From Aliiroseovarius sp. PrR006 (GTDB taxonomy: Bacteria; Pseudomonadota; Alphaproteobacteria; Rhodobacterales; Rhodobacteraceae): 64,000 bases of DNA. The translations under genes were made by a program, and so were the position numbers. The stretch lies in the NCBI RefSeq assembly GCF_010500215.1, contig NZ_JAAGOY010000004.1, forward strand, positions 124,001 through 188,000. The letters run 5' to 3'. Under the pieces are notes generated by a model. It worked only from the letters and a program-made list of their open reading frames with translations, was not told the origin of the DNA and made no database searches. How positions within the stretch are numbered: position 1 is the first letter of the stretch; each line of letters begins with the position of its first letter. This document shows positions 52,142 to 61,032 of the stretch, piece by piece.

Positions 52142-55100
52142 TGGCGACGATACTTCTTTCTGCCGTAGGTGCTGCGGCTGGTGCCTCGATTGGTGGGGGC
52201 ATTCTGGGACTGTCTTCGGTGGTCATCGGCAAGGCCATCGGGGCCACGATCGGCCAGACCATCGACAATCGTATTCTAGGCGCGGGGTCCGACCCGATCG
52301 AGACGGGGCGCGTGGACCGGTTGCGTATGAGCGGTGCTTCAGAAGGTACCCCAATCCCGATGATCTACGGGCGCGCGCGTCTGGGTGGGCAAGTGATCTG
52401 GTCGACCCGCTTCAAGGAAAACACCACCACAACCGGGGGCGGCAAGGGGCTGGTTAAACCGCCAGAGCCCGAGGTCACGACCTATAGCTATTCGATCAGC
52501 TTAGCCGTTGCGCTGTGCGAGGGTGAAATCACGCGCGTTGGCCGAATTTGGGCCGATGGCAACGAGATCGAGAAAAGTGATCTGACCATCCGTGTCTACA
52601 AAGGCACCGAGGACCAACTGCCCGATCCCAAGATCGAAGCCGTCAAAGGGGCGGGGAAGGCGCCGGCCTATCGCGGGGTCGCCTATGTAGTGATCGAGGA
52701 CCTGGATGTCACCCCGTTTGGCAACCGTGTGCCGCAGTTCAGTTTCGAGGTCTTCCGCCCCGAGCAGCCCGCTCAGGACCAAGAGGTCGCGCGCGGCACG
52801 CAGGCGGTGGCGTTAATCCCGGGGACGGGGGAATACGCGATGGCGACCACGAAAGTGCAATACGATGCAGGCCCGGGCGTTAGCGGAGGGTCGAACCTGA
52901 ACAACCCGTCTGGCAAAACGGATTTCGTGACCTCGTTTGAGCAACTGCAAGATGAGATGCCGAACTGTAAGAACACGGCGCTTGTGGTGTCGTGGTTTGG
53001 CAATGATCTGCGCTGTGGATCGTGCCAGATCCAGCCGCGGGTTGAGCAACACGAGATGGATGGAAAATCTATGCCGTGGACCGTCAGCGGTCTGGGGCGT
53101 GCTGAAGCGGGACTGGTGCCACGGGACGAGGATGACCGTCCGGTCTATGGGGGAACGCCCTCGGATCAAGCCGTGAAAGAGGCCATTGCTTACGCATCGC
53201 AAAACGATCGCAAGACCACCTTCTATCCCTTCATCCTGATGGAGCAGATGGAGGGCAACACTCTGTTCGACCCCTGGACGGCCCAGATCGGTCAGCCCGC
53301 CCTGCCGTGGCGCGGGCGGATCACCACCGTGCTTGCGCCGCATCACCCCGGGTCGCCGGATGGCTCATCGGGGGCTGTGTCTCAGGTGGATACGTTCTTT
53401 GGCACCGCGCAGCCCAGTGATTTCACCGTGACCGACACGGGCGTGGACTATTCCGGTCCGAACGAGTTTTCGTATCGCCGTTTCATCCTGCACTATGCGC
53501 ACCTCTGTGCCGCTGCTGGGGGCGTAGACGCGTTCCTGATCGGGTCCGAGCTGCGCAGCCTGACCCAGATCCGGGGTCCGGGGAACAGCTTCCCCGTGGT
53601 CGAGCAGCTGATGCAACTGGCCCAAGACGTGCGCGGTATTCTTGGGGCTGAGACAAAGATATCGTATGCCGCCGATTGGTCGGAATACTTCGGCTATCAG
53701 CCGCAGGATGGGACGGGGGACGTGTTCTTCCACCTCGATCCCCTGTGGAGCCATGGTGAGATCGACTTTATCGGCATCGACAACTATATGCCCCTGTCCG
53801 ATTGGCGCGACGGGGTGGACCACGCGGATGCCGCGTATGAGGCAATCTACAACCTCGACTACCTCAAGGCCAATATCGAAGGCGGTGAGGGGTTTGATTG
53901 GTATTATAAAACCCCCGAAGCGCGCGACTTGCAGATCCGGACGCCCATCACCGATGGCGCCCATGGCGAGGACTGGGTCTATCGCTACAAGGACCTGCGC
54001 GGCTGGTGGGAACACTCGCACCGCAACCGCGTCGATGGCGTGCGCGATGTGACGCCAACCGATTGGCTGCCCGGGTCAAAGCCGTTCTGGTTCACGGAAA
54101 TCGGATGTGCGGCGATCGACAAGGGCACCAATCAGCCCAACAAGTTTCTGGACCCCAAAAGTTCGGAAAGCTCTCTGCCGCGCTATTCCAGCGGTCGGCG
54201 CGATGACCTGATGCAGGCGCAATACCTGCGGGCCATGTATGACTATTGGGGGGACAGCGCCAACAACCCGCATCACAGCGCCACGGGTGTGCAGATGCTG
54301 GATATGAGCCGCGCCCATGTCTGGGCCTGGGATACGCGCCCCTTCCCGCAATTCCCCAACCGCAAAGGGTTGTGGAGCGACGGGGCGAACTATGAGCGTG
54401 GCCATTGGCTCAACGGGCGTGCTTCGGCGCGGTCGTTGGCGTCTGTGGTTAGCGAGGTCTGCGAGCGTTCTGGCGTGACGCGATATGACGTGTCCAAGCT
54501 ATATGGTCTGGTGCGTGGCTACGTGGTGGATCAGATAAGCGGGGCACGGGCCGCCCTACAACCGCTGATGCTGGCCTACGGGTTCGAGGTGTCGGAACGC
54601 GAAGGCGTTCTGATCTTTGCCTCGCGCACGGGACGGCCCGATCACATTCTGAACCCCGAGAAGATGGCGCTGTCGCCCGAACGCGATACGACGCTTGAAC
54701 GCATTCGCGCGCCCGAGGCTGAGATCGCTGGACGTGTCCGGTTGAACTATATCGAAAGCGGCGGAGACTATGACATCCGTGCGGTCGAGGCGATTTTCCC
54801 GGATGAAACTAGCTATACAGTTTCGACATCGGAAATCCCGCTGATCCTGACGCGCGCCGAAGCCCGCGCGATCACCGAACGCTGGCTATCTGAGGCCCGC
54901 GTGGCGCGGGACAGTGCAAGCTTCGCCCTGCCGCCGTCCGAGCTGTCCAAGGGGGCAGGGGATGTGCTGATGCTTGAAACCGACGCCGGGACCGAGCATT
55001 TCCGTGTGGATCATGTAGAACATGCCGGTGTGCAGAACATCCGCGCTGTGCGGGTCGAGCCGGGCTTGTTCCTACCGTCAGATAGCGTGGAGCCGGCGCC

Positions 55101-56061
55101 TGCCGTGAAACCCTATGTTGCGGCAGGTCCAATCTTCCCGATCTTCATGGATCTACCCTTGCTGACCGGAGAGGAAGTACCCCATGCGCCGCATGTGGCG
55201 GTCATGGCCGAGCCTTGGCCAGGTGCCGTTGCGATCTATCGCTCGGCCAGTGACAATGGGTATCGCCGGATTGATAGGGTGACAGCACGGTCGATCATCG
55301 GTGTCACGGAAACCGAACTGCTTTCGGCACCCGTTGGCATGCTGGATCGGGGTCCTGCTTTGCGCGTGAAGCTGCCCAAGCCCGACACGCTGTTCTCGGT
55401 CTCTACCGATGATCTGTTGAACGGGGCCAATGTGCTGGCCATCGGAGATGGTAGCCCTGAAAACTGGGAAATCCTGCAGTTCGCCACAGCGGAGCTTGTG
55501 GGTGAACATACCTATGACCTAAGCTTGCGTCTGCGGGGGCAGCTGGGCACGGACGCCACCATGCCTTCATCGTGGCCGGTTGGCAGCTTTGTTGTCGTGC
55601 TGGATGGTGCGCAGGAACAGATCCCGCTTGCCTCTTCTGCGCGTGGGTTGAACCGGCACTATCGCATTGGACCGGCGCGTAAATCCTATACGGATGAAAG
55701 CTATGTGCATGTGGTGTACGGCTTCAACGGCATCGGTCTGCGCCCCTATGCGCCTGTGCATCTATCCGCGCACGATGACGGCGGGGATCACCAGTTCAGC
55801 TGGATCCGCCGGACCCGGATCGACGGGGACCCGTGGAGCGAGACCGAAGTGCCGCTGGGCGAGGTGGACGAACGCTATCGTCTGCGGATCCGTAACGGTG
55901 CCACTGTGCTGCGCGAGGTTGATGTCACCAGCCCCAGTTGGAGCTATATCTCTGTGTTGCGCAGTGCTGATATGGTGCCGGGCATCTACACGGTCGAGGT
56001 CGCGCAAGTGTCAGAGCTTTTTGGGCCGGGGCCGTATACGCAGCTTCAGGTGACGCTCTAA
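52141..56061 (+). CDS. GTA g15, megatron / receptor-binding protein
   Basis: A 1306-residue baseplate protein like rcc01698. The N-terminal region (about 10-60) is Gly/Ala-rich and may form a membrane-penetrating pilot segment. A GTA TIM-barrel-like glycoside hydrolase domain follows (about 390-700, including YAADWSEYFGYQPQDGTGDV), then a phage-tail_3 domain and C-terminal fibronectin-like regions. It would bridge tail tip and host surface. The frame is open throughout, and the g14 stop overlaps its ATG. Length matches the RcGTA counterpart, so an intact particle is plausible. Confidence 0.94.
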   Translation: MATILLSAVGAAAGASIGGGILGLSSVVIGKAIGATIGQTIDNRILGAGSDPIETGRVDRLRMSGASEGTPIPMIYGRARLGGQVIWSTRFKENTTTTGGGKGLVKPPEPEVTTYSYSISLAVALCEGEITRVGRIWADGNEIEKSDLTIRVYKGTEDQLPDPKIEAVKGAGKAPAYRGVAYVVIEDLDVTPFGNRVPQFSFEVFRPEQPAQDQEVARGTQAVALIPGTGEYAMATTKVQYDAGPGVSGGSNLNNPSGKTDFVTSFEQLQDEMPNCKNTALVVSWFGNDLRCGSCQIQPRVEQHEMDGKSMPWTVSGLGRAEAGLVPRDEDDRPVYGGTPSDQAVKEAIAYASQNDRKTTFYPFILMEQMEGNTLFDPWTAQIGQPALPWRGRITTVLAPHHPGSPDGSSGAVSQVDTFFGTAQPSDFTVTDTGVDYSGPNEFSYRRFILHYAHLCAAAGGVDAFLIGSELRSLTQIRGPGNSFPVVEQLMQLAQDVRGILGAETKISYAADWSEYFGYQPQDGTGDVFFHLDPLWSHGEIDFIGIDNYMPLSDWRDGVDHADAAYEAIYNLDYLKANIEGGEGFDWYYKTPEARDLQIRTPITDGAHGEDWVYRYKDLRGWWEHSHRNRVDGVRDVTPTDWLPGSKPFWFTEIGCAAIDKGTNQPNKFLDPKSSESSLPRYSSGRRDDLMQAQYLRAMYDYWGDSANNPHHSATGVQMLDMSRAHVWAWDTRPFPQFPNRKGLWSDGANYERGHWLNGRASARSLASVVSEVCERSGVTRYDVSKLYGLVRGYVVDQISGARAALQPLMLAYGFEVSEREGVLIFASRTGRPDHILNPEKMALSPERDTTLERIRAPEAEIAGRVRLNYIESGGDYDIRAVEAIFPDETSYTVSTSEIPLILTRAEARAITERWLSEARVARDSASFALPPSELSKGAGDVLMLETDAGTEHFRVDHVEHAGVQNIRAVRVEPGLFLPSDSVEPAPAVKPYVAAGPIFPIFMDLPLLTGEEVPHAPHVAVMAEPWPGAVAIYRSASDNGYRRIDRVTARSIIGVTETELLSAPVGMLDRGPALRVKLPKPDTLFSVSTDDLLNGANVLAIGDGSPENWEILQFATAELVGEHTYDLSLRLRGQLGTDATMPSSWPVGSFVVVLDGAQEQIPLASSARGLNRHYRIGPARKSYTDESYVHVVYGFNGIGLRPYAPVHLSAHDDGGDHQFSWIRRTRIDGDPWSETEVPLGEVDERYRLRIRNGATVLREVDVTSPSWSYISVLRSADMVPGIYTVEVAQVSELFGPGPYTQLQVTL

Positions 56062-56364
56062 ATGCGACCGGTTTTGCCCGGTGATGCCATGGCTGCGGCC
56101 TGCGCGCTTCTGGCGCTTGGGCCGCACAGACGGCCCGGCGCAATGCTGGCGATGCTTCAACGTGCCGATGCGGCGGATCGCTATCGTCGGGCGCTGGGCC
56201 GGGTGCATCCGCGTTGGGGGAATGGAAGTCTGGGATCTGTCGCCATGTCTCTGCCACGACAGGCCGAACCCTTCCACGATGATCCGGAGTATCTGGATTG
56301 CCTTTTGACGGTGTATGCGGCGCTAAAAGCGCGCCATACACGTCTTACCCGGCGGCGCAGCTGA
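56062..56364 (+). CDS. Small protein downstream of GTA (DUF7742-like)
   Basis: A 100-residue basic protein starting directly after the g15 stop (TAAATG). The core AMLQRADAADRYRRALGRVHPRWGNGSL resembles a small family that I recall as DUF7742 downstream of GTA clusters in Rhodobacterales; unverified. No domain with known function is visible. Its stop codon lies within the end of the convergent DksA-like gene (20-base overlap). It could be a co-expressed GTA accessory or a separate host gene. Confidence 0.7.
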   Translation: MRPVLPGDAMAAACALLALGPHRRPGAMLAMLQRADAADRYRRALGRVHPRWGNGSLGSVAMSLPRQAEPFHDDPEYLDCLLTVYAALKARHTRLTRRRS

Positions 56365-56683
56365 CGCATTTTGGGGCGGTTGGGTCCAGATCCAGCCGCC
56401 CCATTGCGATCTCTTCTCCGCAATCTTCGCAATACCCGAACTCGTCTTCGTCAATCCGGGCCAAGGCCGCTAGGGTCCTTTGGCGCTGGGCGGTGCGGCG
56501 GGTCTGGGTGGCCTTGGCCATCGCCTGATTTTGCAGCGCATCCATCCGCGTCAGCCGCCCAACCGCCTGTTGATCCAGCGTCACCACCTTCTGCCCTTCT
56601 GCTCCACGTGCATCATCACGGTCCAGCTCGGCCAATTCGGCCAGCAGTCGCGCTTTGAATTTGGCAAGGTCATCTGGGGTCAC
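56345..56683 (-). CDS. DksA/TraR-family zinc-finger protein
   Basis: A 112-residue protein with a Cys4 zinc finger (Cys85, Cys88, Cys106, Cys109; YCEDCGEEI and KCVSC) and a helical N-terminus of about 80 residues. The TraR/DksA family binds RNA polymerase through the secondary channel; this protein is short and has the DksA-like DEDEFGYC junction but no evident Asp-x2-Asp tip pair. Stringent-response-like regulation is possible but unproven. It converges on the DUF7742-like gene, overlapping it by 20 bases. Confidence 0.87.
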   Translation of the reverse strand: MTPDDLAKFKARLLAELAELDRDDARGAEGQKVVTLDQQAVGRLTRMDALQNQAMAKATQTRRTAQRQRTLAALARIDEDEFGYCEDCGEEIAMGRLDLDPTAPKCVSCAAG

Positions 56684-56767
56684 GATAATTTCAGGCGCTT
56701 TCTGGCTTTGCTTTTTTGAAATTCAAGCCTATCTGGTGTATCCTAAGCGTGCAACGCAGGAGACATC

Positions 56768-57571
56768 ATGGCCGAGAAACGCGCAGTCCTCACCCGGATT
56801 GATCCGGTTTGGGATCGGATCACCGACGAAGCCAAGCAAGCCGTCGCCGAAGAACCGCTTCTGGGCGGTCTGATCGGTGCCTGTGTTCTGCATCATAAAA
56901 CGCTGGAAAAGGCGCTGTCCTATCGCTTTGCCGCCAAGCTCAGCTCGAACGAGATGAGCATGGTATTGCTGCGCGAGATCGCGGATGAAGCCTATGACAG
57001 CTGCGCCGAACTGGCCGAGGCGGCTCGAGCCGATATCACGGCCGTTCTGGATCGTGACCCGGCCTGCCACCGCATGTTGCAGCCGGTGCTGTACTTCAAA
57101 GGCTTTCAGGCGATGCAAGCCTATCGCTTGGCACATTACCTGTGGAAGGAAGGGCGCAAGGATTTGTCCTATTTCATCCAGATGCGCTGTTCCGAGGTCT
57201 ACGGCATCGACATTCACCCCGGCGCACGCATCGGGCGTGGCATCATGATTGACCACGCGCACTCCATCGTGATCGGTGAAACGGCTGTTGTGGGCGACAA
57301 TGTCTCAATGCTGCACTCGGTGACGCTGGGGGGGACCGGCAAGGAAGACGAGGATCGTCACCCCAAAATCGGCGACGGTGTCCTGATCGGGGCTGGGGCC
57401 AAGGTTCTAGGCAACATCAAGGTTGGGGATTGCTCGCGCATCGCAGCGGGCTCGGTCGTGTTGGAGGAAATTCCCTGCAACGTTACCGTCGCTGGCGTGC
57501 CCGCAAAGATCGTGGGCGAGGCCGGATGCGATTGCCCTTCGGTTGAAATGGACCAGACAATCATCCAGTAA
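56768..57571 (+). CDS. cysE: Serine O-acetyltransferase
   Basis: A 267-residue cytoplasmic enzyme, first step of cysteine synthesis. The N-terminal helical domain (to about 140) includes LLGGLIGACVLHHKTLEKAL. The left-handed beta-helix domain with hexapeptide repeats starts at GIDIHPGARIGRG and contains the His of IDHAHSIVIGETA. The C-terminal tail, as in other SATs, would bind cysteine synthase. Its position downstream of the GTA cluster is conserved among Rhodobacterales. Confidence 0.95.
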   Translation: MAEKRAVLTRIDPVWDRITDEAKQAVAEEPLLGGLIGACVLHHKTLEKALSYRFAAKLSSNEMSMVLLREIADEAYDSCAELAEAARADITAVLDRDPACHRMLQPVLYFKGFQAMQAYRLAHYLWKEGRKDLSYFIQMRCSEVYGIDIHPGARIGRGIMIDHAHSIVIGETAVVGDNVSMLHSVTLGGTGKEDEDRHPKIGDGVLIGAGAKVLGNIKVGDCSRIAAGSVVLEEIPCNVTVAGVPAKIVGEAGCDCPSVEMDQTIIQ

Positions 57572-57693
57572 ATAGATTGCCGCCGGTTGCACTGCAGGTG
57601 ATCGGCGGATTTCCGCAAATTTGCGCTAAATCAATGTAAAGCTTCAGAAGTTTCATCTATAGGAGCCGGGTGACAACCTGGGAGACCCCGAAA

Positions 57694-57762
57694 ATGAAAC
57701 AGATCTGGCTTGCCACCGTGGTGGCGTTTTCTGCAGTATTTCTTGTAGCAGTGGCCGGTTAA
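57694..57762 (+). CDS. Possible 22-residue membrane peptide
   Basis: A short frame encoding a Lys-charged start and a 16-residue hydrophobic helix (WLATVVAFSAVFLVAVAG). The upstream GGGAGACC is a weak ribosome site. It lies 120 bases after cysE, ahead of a hairpin terminator at 57855. Its all-helix form fits a small single-span protein, but a frame of this length could be chance. Confidence 0.4.
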   Translation: MKQIWLATVVAFSAVFLVAVAG

Positions 57763-57854
57763 TCGTTGTGAGCATGACCTGAACCACGGGTCCGATCAAG
57801 ACAACGTACAATAGCAGTACCGATAGACCGCTCAGCCGGTCAAAATACACAAAC

Positions 57855-57881
57855 GGGCGACGCATCAGCGCCGCCCTTTTT
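57855..57881 (+). terminator. Hairpin terminator downstream of cysE region
   Basis: GGGCGACGC (57855-57863) and GCGCCGCCC (57868-57876) form a stem with one mismatch and an ATCA loop, followed by five T residues. It would end transcripts from cysE and the small frame at 57694. Confidence 0.7.
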
Positions 57882-57901
57882 GTGTTTCAGAGACGCAGAT
57901 A

Positions 57902-58237
57902 TCAGGCCGTCAGCTGGTCGTAGGCTTCTAGCGCACGCGCTCCATACATATAGCCGGGACCACCGCCCATCAGGATCGCGACGGCGACGGTTTCGGCCAT
58001 TTCTTCGCGGGTAACACCAGCTTTGATGGCCGCGCGGACGTGGAAGCCGATGCAGTCGTTGCACTGTTTGGCGATGCCGATGGCGATGCACTGCAGTTCT
58101 TTGTCTTTGACCGACAACGCACCGTCGACCAACGCGGCCCTGTGAATGGCGCGGAAGCCATTGGCGCCGTCCGGGTGCGCCGCTGCAAAGGATTTGGTGT
58201 TTTTGGTGGTGTCGTCCAGCAGGGCTTTAAAGTCCAT
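57902..58237 (-). CDS. Carboxymuconolactone decarboxylase / AhpD-like protein
   Basis: A 111-residue protein of the AhpD-like superfamily. The CxxC pair (KQCNDCIGFH) followed by His fits the redox centre of AhpD-type peroxidase components; AVAILMGGGPGYMYGARALE closes the fold. ATG 58237 yields normal family length; the frame extends upstream to 58306 without a ribosome site. Antioxidant activity is known for some members, but this one's role is open. It precedes the pdhC end on the same strand after an intergenic gap, and is probably separately transcribed. Confidence 0.85.
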   Translation of the reverse strand: MDFKALLDDTTKNTKSFAAAHPDGANGFRAIHRAALVDGALSVKDKELQCIAIGIAKQCNDCIGFHVRAAIKAGVTREEMAETVAVAILMGGGPGYMYGARALEAYDQLTA

Positions 58238-58332
58238 TGAGTCTCTCCGAATTTGACTGTTCGGAAAAGCAAATGGCCCAAGGCAGAACGCGCCGCCTTG
58301 AGCCATGTCAATAAATTCGCGATTGCGAATAT

Positions 58333-59634
58333 TTATGCCAGCATTGTCAGCGGGTTTTCCAGATTGTCGACAATAGCTTTCAGAAGGTTCGCACCCACAG
58401 CGCCGTCAATCACGCGGTGATCGACCGACATTGTGACGCTCATGACTGTGGCAGTGGTCAGTTCACCATCCGCACCAACGACAGGTTTTTTGACGCCCGC
58501 GCCGACCGCCAGAATGCCTGCATGCGGCGGGTTCACGATGGCGTCGAAATTGTCGATGCCAAACATGCCCAAATTCGAGATCGCAAAGCTGCCGCCCTGA
58601 TACTCGGTCGGGGCCAGTTTGCGCTCACGGGCTCGCGACGCCAGATCTTTCATCTGGGTCGAGAGGCTGGACAGCGATTTTTGATCGGCATCCTGCAGAA
58701 CAGGCGTAAACAACCCGCCCTCGATCGCAACAGCGACCGCGACGTCCGAGGCCTTCATCTGTAACACGCGACCATCTGCCCAAACAGCATTGGCTTCCGG
58801 CACGGCTTGCAGCGCGTTGGCAACAGCCTTGATGATGAAATCATTCACCGACAGTTTCACGCCACGTGCTTCCAGCTGTTTGTTCAACTGGCTGCGGAAC
58901 GCCAGAAGGGCGTCCAGCTTGATGTCGCGACGCAGATAGAAATGCGGGATGGTCTGTTTCGCTTCGGACAGACGCGCCGCAATGGTCTTGCGCATCCCGT
59001 CGAGGCTGATTTCCTCGTACTCGCGGTCCTGATACATCGCAGCCACCATATCGGCCGAGGGGCCGGTGGGCGCAGCGGCCGCAGCAGGTGCAGCCGCCGG
59101 AGCTGCCGCAGCAGGCGCCGCGTTCGGAGCCGCCGTAGCATTTTCCACATCCGCTTTCACGATCCGGCCTTTCGGGCCCGAGCCGGTGATCTGCGTCAGG
59201 TCCAGACCCTTGTCAGCCGCGATGCGACGGGCAAGGGGCGAGGCGAAAATGCGCGTGCCATCAGCAGCTTGCGGGGCAGGGGCCGCAGGTGCAGCAGTAG
59301 GTGCCGCCGCCTCTGCCGCTGCAGGAGCGGCCTCGGCTTCGGCAGCAGCAGGCGCTGCGGGTGCGCTTGCGGCGATGTCATCCGCGCTTTCGCCCTCTTC
59401 CAGCAACACAGCGATGGCAGTGTTCACTTTCACCGCTTCGGTGCCTTCAGCCACAAGGATCTTGCCGATGATACCTTCATCAACGGCTTCGAACTCCATC
59501 GTCGCCTTGTCGGTCTCGATCTCAGCGAGCAGATCACCCGAAGCGACCTCGTCACCTTCTTTGACCAGCCATTTGGCCAGCGTGCCTTCCTCCATCGTGG
59601 GGGACAGGGCGGGCATGAGAATTTCGGTTGCCAT
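58333..59634 (-). CDS. pdhC: Pyruvate dehydrogenase E2, dihydrolipoamide acetyltransferase
   Basis: A 433-residue core of the pyruvate dehydrogenase complex. Lipoyl domain at 1-80 with Lys43 ([10 protein letters not shown]) as lipoylation site, an Ala/Pro linker, the peripheral-subunit binding domain at about 130-165 ([17 protein letters not shown]) and the catalytic domain with SVDHRVIDG near the end. It is the last of pdhA-pdhB-pdhC. Its lipoyl domain is about 93% identical to that of the E1 beta subunit. Confidence 0.95.
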   Translation of the reverse strand: MATEILMPALSPTMEEGTLAKWLVKEGDEVASGDLLAEIETDKATMEFEAVDEGIIGKILVAEGTEAVKVNTAIAVLLEEGESADDIAASAPAAPAAAEAEAAPAAAEAAAPTAAPAAPAPQAADGTRIFASPLARRIAADKGLDLTQITGSGPKGRIVKADVENATAAPNAAPAAAAPAAAPAAAAAPTGPSADMVAAMYQDREYEEISLDGMRKTIAARLSEAKQTIPHFYLRRDIKLDALLAFRSQLNKQLEARGVKLSVNDFIIKAVANALQAVPEANAVWADGRVLQMKASDVAVAVAIEGGLFTPVLQDADQKSLSSLSTQMKDLASRARERKLAPTEYQGGSFAISNLGMFGIDNFDAIVNPPHAGILAVGAGVKKPVVGADGELTTATVMSVTMSVDHRVIDGAVGANLLKAIVDNLENPLTMLA

Positions 59635-59646
59635 ATCTCGGTCTCC

Positions 59647-61011
59647 TTAACGATAGGTCACAGCTTTGGCGGCTTCGACCACCTCGGCGGTGGTCACAAG
59701 CGCCAGCTTTTCAAGGTTGGCTGCGTAGGGCATCGGAACATCCTTGCCCGTCATGTTGATCACCGGCGCGTCCAGATAATCGAACGCGCGTTCCATGATC
59801 TGGGCGGTGATGTGGTTGCCGATCGAGGCAACCGGCCAGCCTTCTTCCACCGTGATGCAGCGGTTGGTCTTCTGGACCGAGCGGATCACCGTGTCATAGT
59901 CGATCGGGCGCAGGGTACGCAGGTCGATCACCTCGGCCGAGATACCTTCTTTGGCAAGCTCATCCGCGGCTTCCAGCGCGTATTTCATGCCAATGCCGAA
60001 GCTGACGATGGTCACATCCGAGCCTTCACGCCAGATACGCGCCTTGCCGAACGGGATGGCGTAGTCGTCCATCACCGGCACTTCGAAGCTTTGACCGTAA
60101 AGCAGCTCGTTTTCCAGAAACACAACGGGGGTCTCTTCGCGGATTGCGGTTTTCATCAGACCTTTTGCATCCGCTGCCGAATACGGCATCGCCACATAAA
60201 GGCCGGGGATCTGCGCATACCATGCTGCGTAATCCTGGCTGTGCTGTGCACCGACGCGGGCTGCAGCACCGTTTGGACCACGGAAAACGATCGGGCAGGT
60301 CATTTGACCGCCCGACATATAGCGGGTCTTGGCGGCAGTGTTGATGATGTGGTCAATCGCCTGCATGGCGAAGTTGAAGGTCATGAACTCGACAATCGGT
60401 TTCAGACCGCCCATCGCGGCACCCGTGGCCAGACCGGCAAAGCCGTGCTCGGTGATCGGCGTGTCGATCACGCGCTTGGCGCCGAATTCGTCCAGCAGAC
60501 CTTGGCTGACCTTGTAGGCGCCTTGGTATTCCGCGACTTCTTCCCCCATCAGGAAAACGGTGTCGTCCGAGCGCATTTCCTCGGCCATCGCGTCGCGCAA
60601 TGCTTCGCGAACCGTGGTAGAGCGCATCTCGGTGCCTTCCGGGATCTCCGGATCAGACAGATCTTCCGAGGTGATCGGCTGTGCCGCAACCGGGGCGGCT
60701 GCAGGCGCGGCCGCAGCAGGGGCTTCCGCTGCCGGGGCAGGGGCCGACGCGACGTCGTCTGCGCTTTCGCCTTCTTCGATCAGCACGGCGATCGGGGTGT
60801 TCACCTTCACGCCTTCGGTGCCTTCTGCGATCAGGATCTTGCCGATGATGCCTTCATCAACGGCCTCGAATTCCATCGTCGCCTTGTCGGTTTCGATCTC
60901 GGCAAGGATGTCGCCCGATGCGACCTCGTCACCTTCTTTGACCAGCCATTTGGCCAGCGTGCCTTCCTCCATCGTCGGGGACAGGGCGGGCATCAATACT
61001 TCAGTAGCCAT
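59647..61011 (-). CDS. pdhB: Pyruvate dehydrogenase E1 beta with N-terminal lipoyl domain
   Basis: A 454-residue beta subunit. Unlike most E1 beta subunits, it begins with a lipoyl domain (1-80, Lys43) and an Ala-rich linker before the transketolase-like domain (about 125-454, [20 protein letters not shown] onward). This fusion is typical of alphaproteobacteria. Eighty of the first 86 residues equal those of the E2 lipoyl domain. It lies 12 bases upstream of pdhC and 21 after pdhA. Confidence 0.95.
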   Translation of the reverse strand: MATEVLMPALSPTMEEGTLAKWLVKEGDEVASGDILAEIETDKATMEFEAVDEGIIGKILIAEGTEGVKVNTPIAVLIEEGESADDVASAPAPAAEAPAAAAPAAAPVAAQPITSEDLSDPEIPEGTEMRSTTVREALRDAMAEEMRSDDTVFLMGEEVAEYQGAYKVSQGLLDEFGAKRVIDTPITEHGFAGLATGAAMGGLKPIVEFMTFNFAMQAIDHIINTAAKTRYMSGGQMTCPIVFRGPNGAAARVGAQHSQDYAAWYAQIPGLYVAMPYSAADAKGLMKTAIREETPVVFLENELLYGQSFEVPVMDDYAIPFGKARIWREGSDVTIVSFGIGMKYALEAADELAKEGISAEVIDLRTLRPIDYDTVIRSVQKTNRCITVEEGWPVASIGNHITAQIMERAFDYLDAPVINMTGKDVPMPYAANLEKLALVTTAEVVEAAKAVTYR

Positions 61012-61032
61012 ATCTTCTCTCCTCTGTCCGGA

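Noticed and set aside
42045-56061. Reading the cluster as an ordinary prophage
   Set aside because: No integrase, repressor, replication or lysis gene is found, the tape measure is short, and the order matches RcGTA; so it is called a GTA.
57653-57865. A minus-strand frame with one hydrophobic segment
   Set aside because: It starts inside the terminator stem, has no ribosome site, and the C-terminal half is not protein-like. A decayed gene cannot be excluded.
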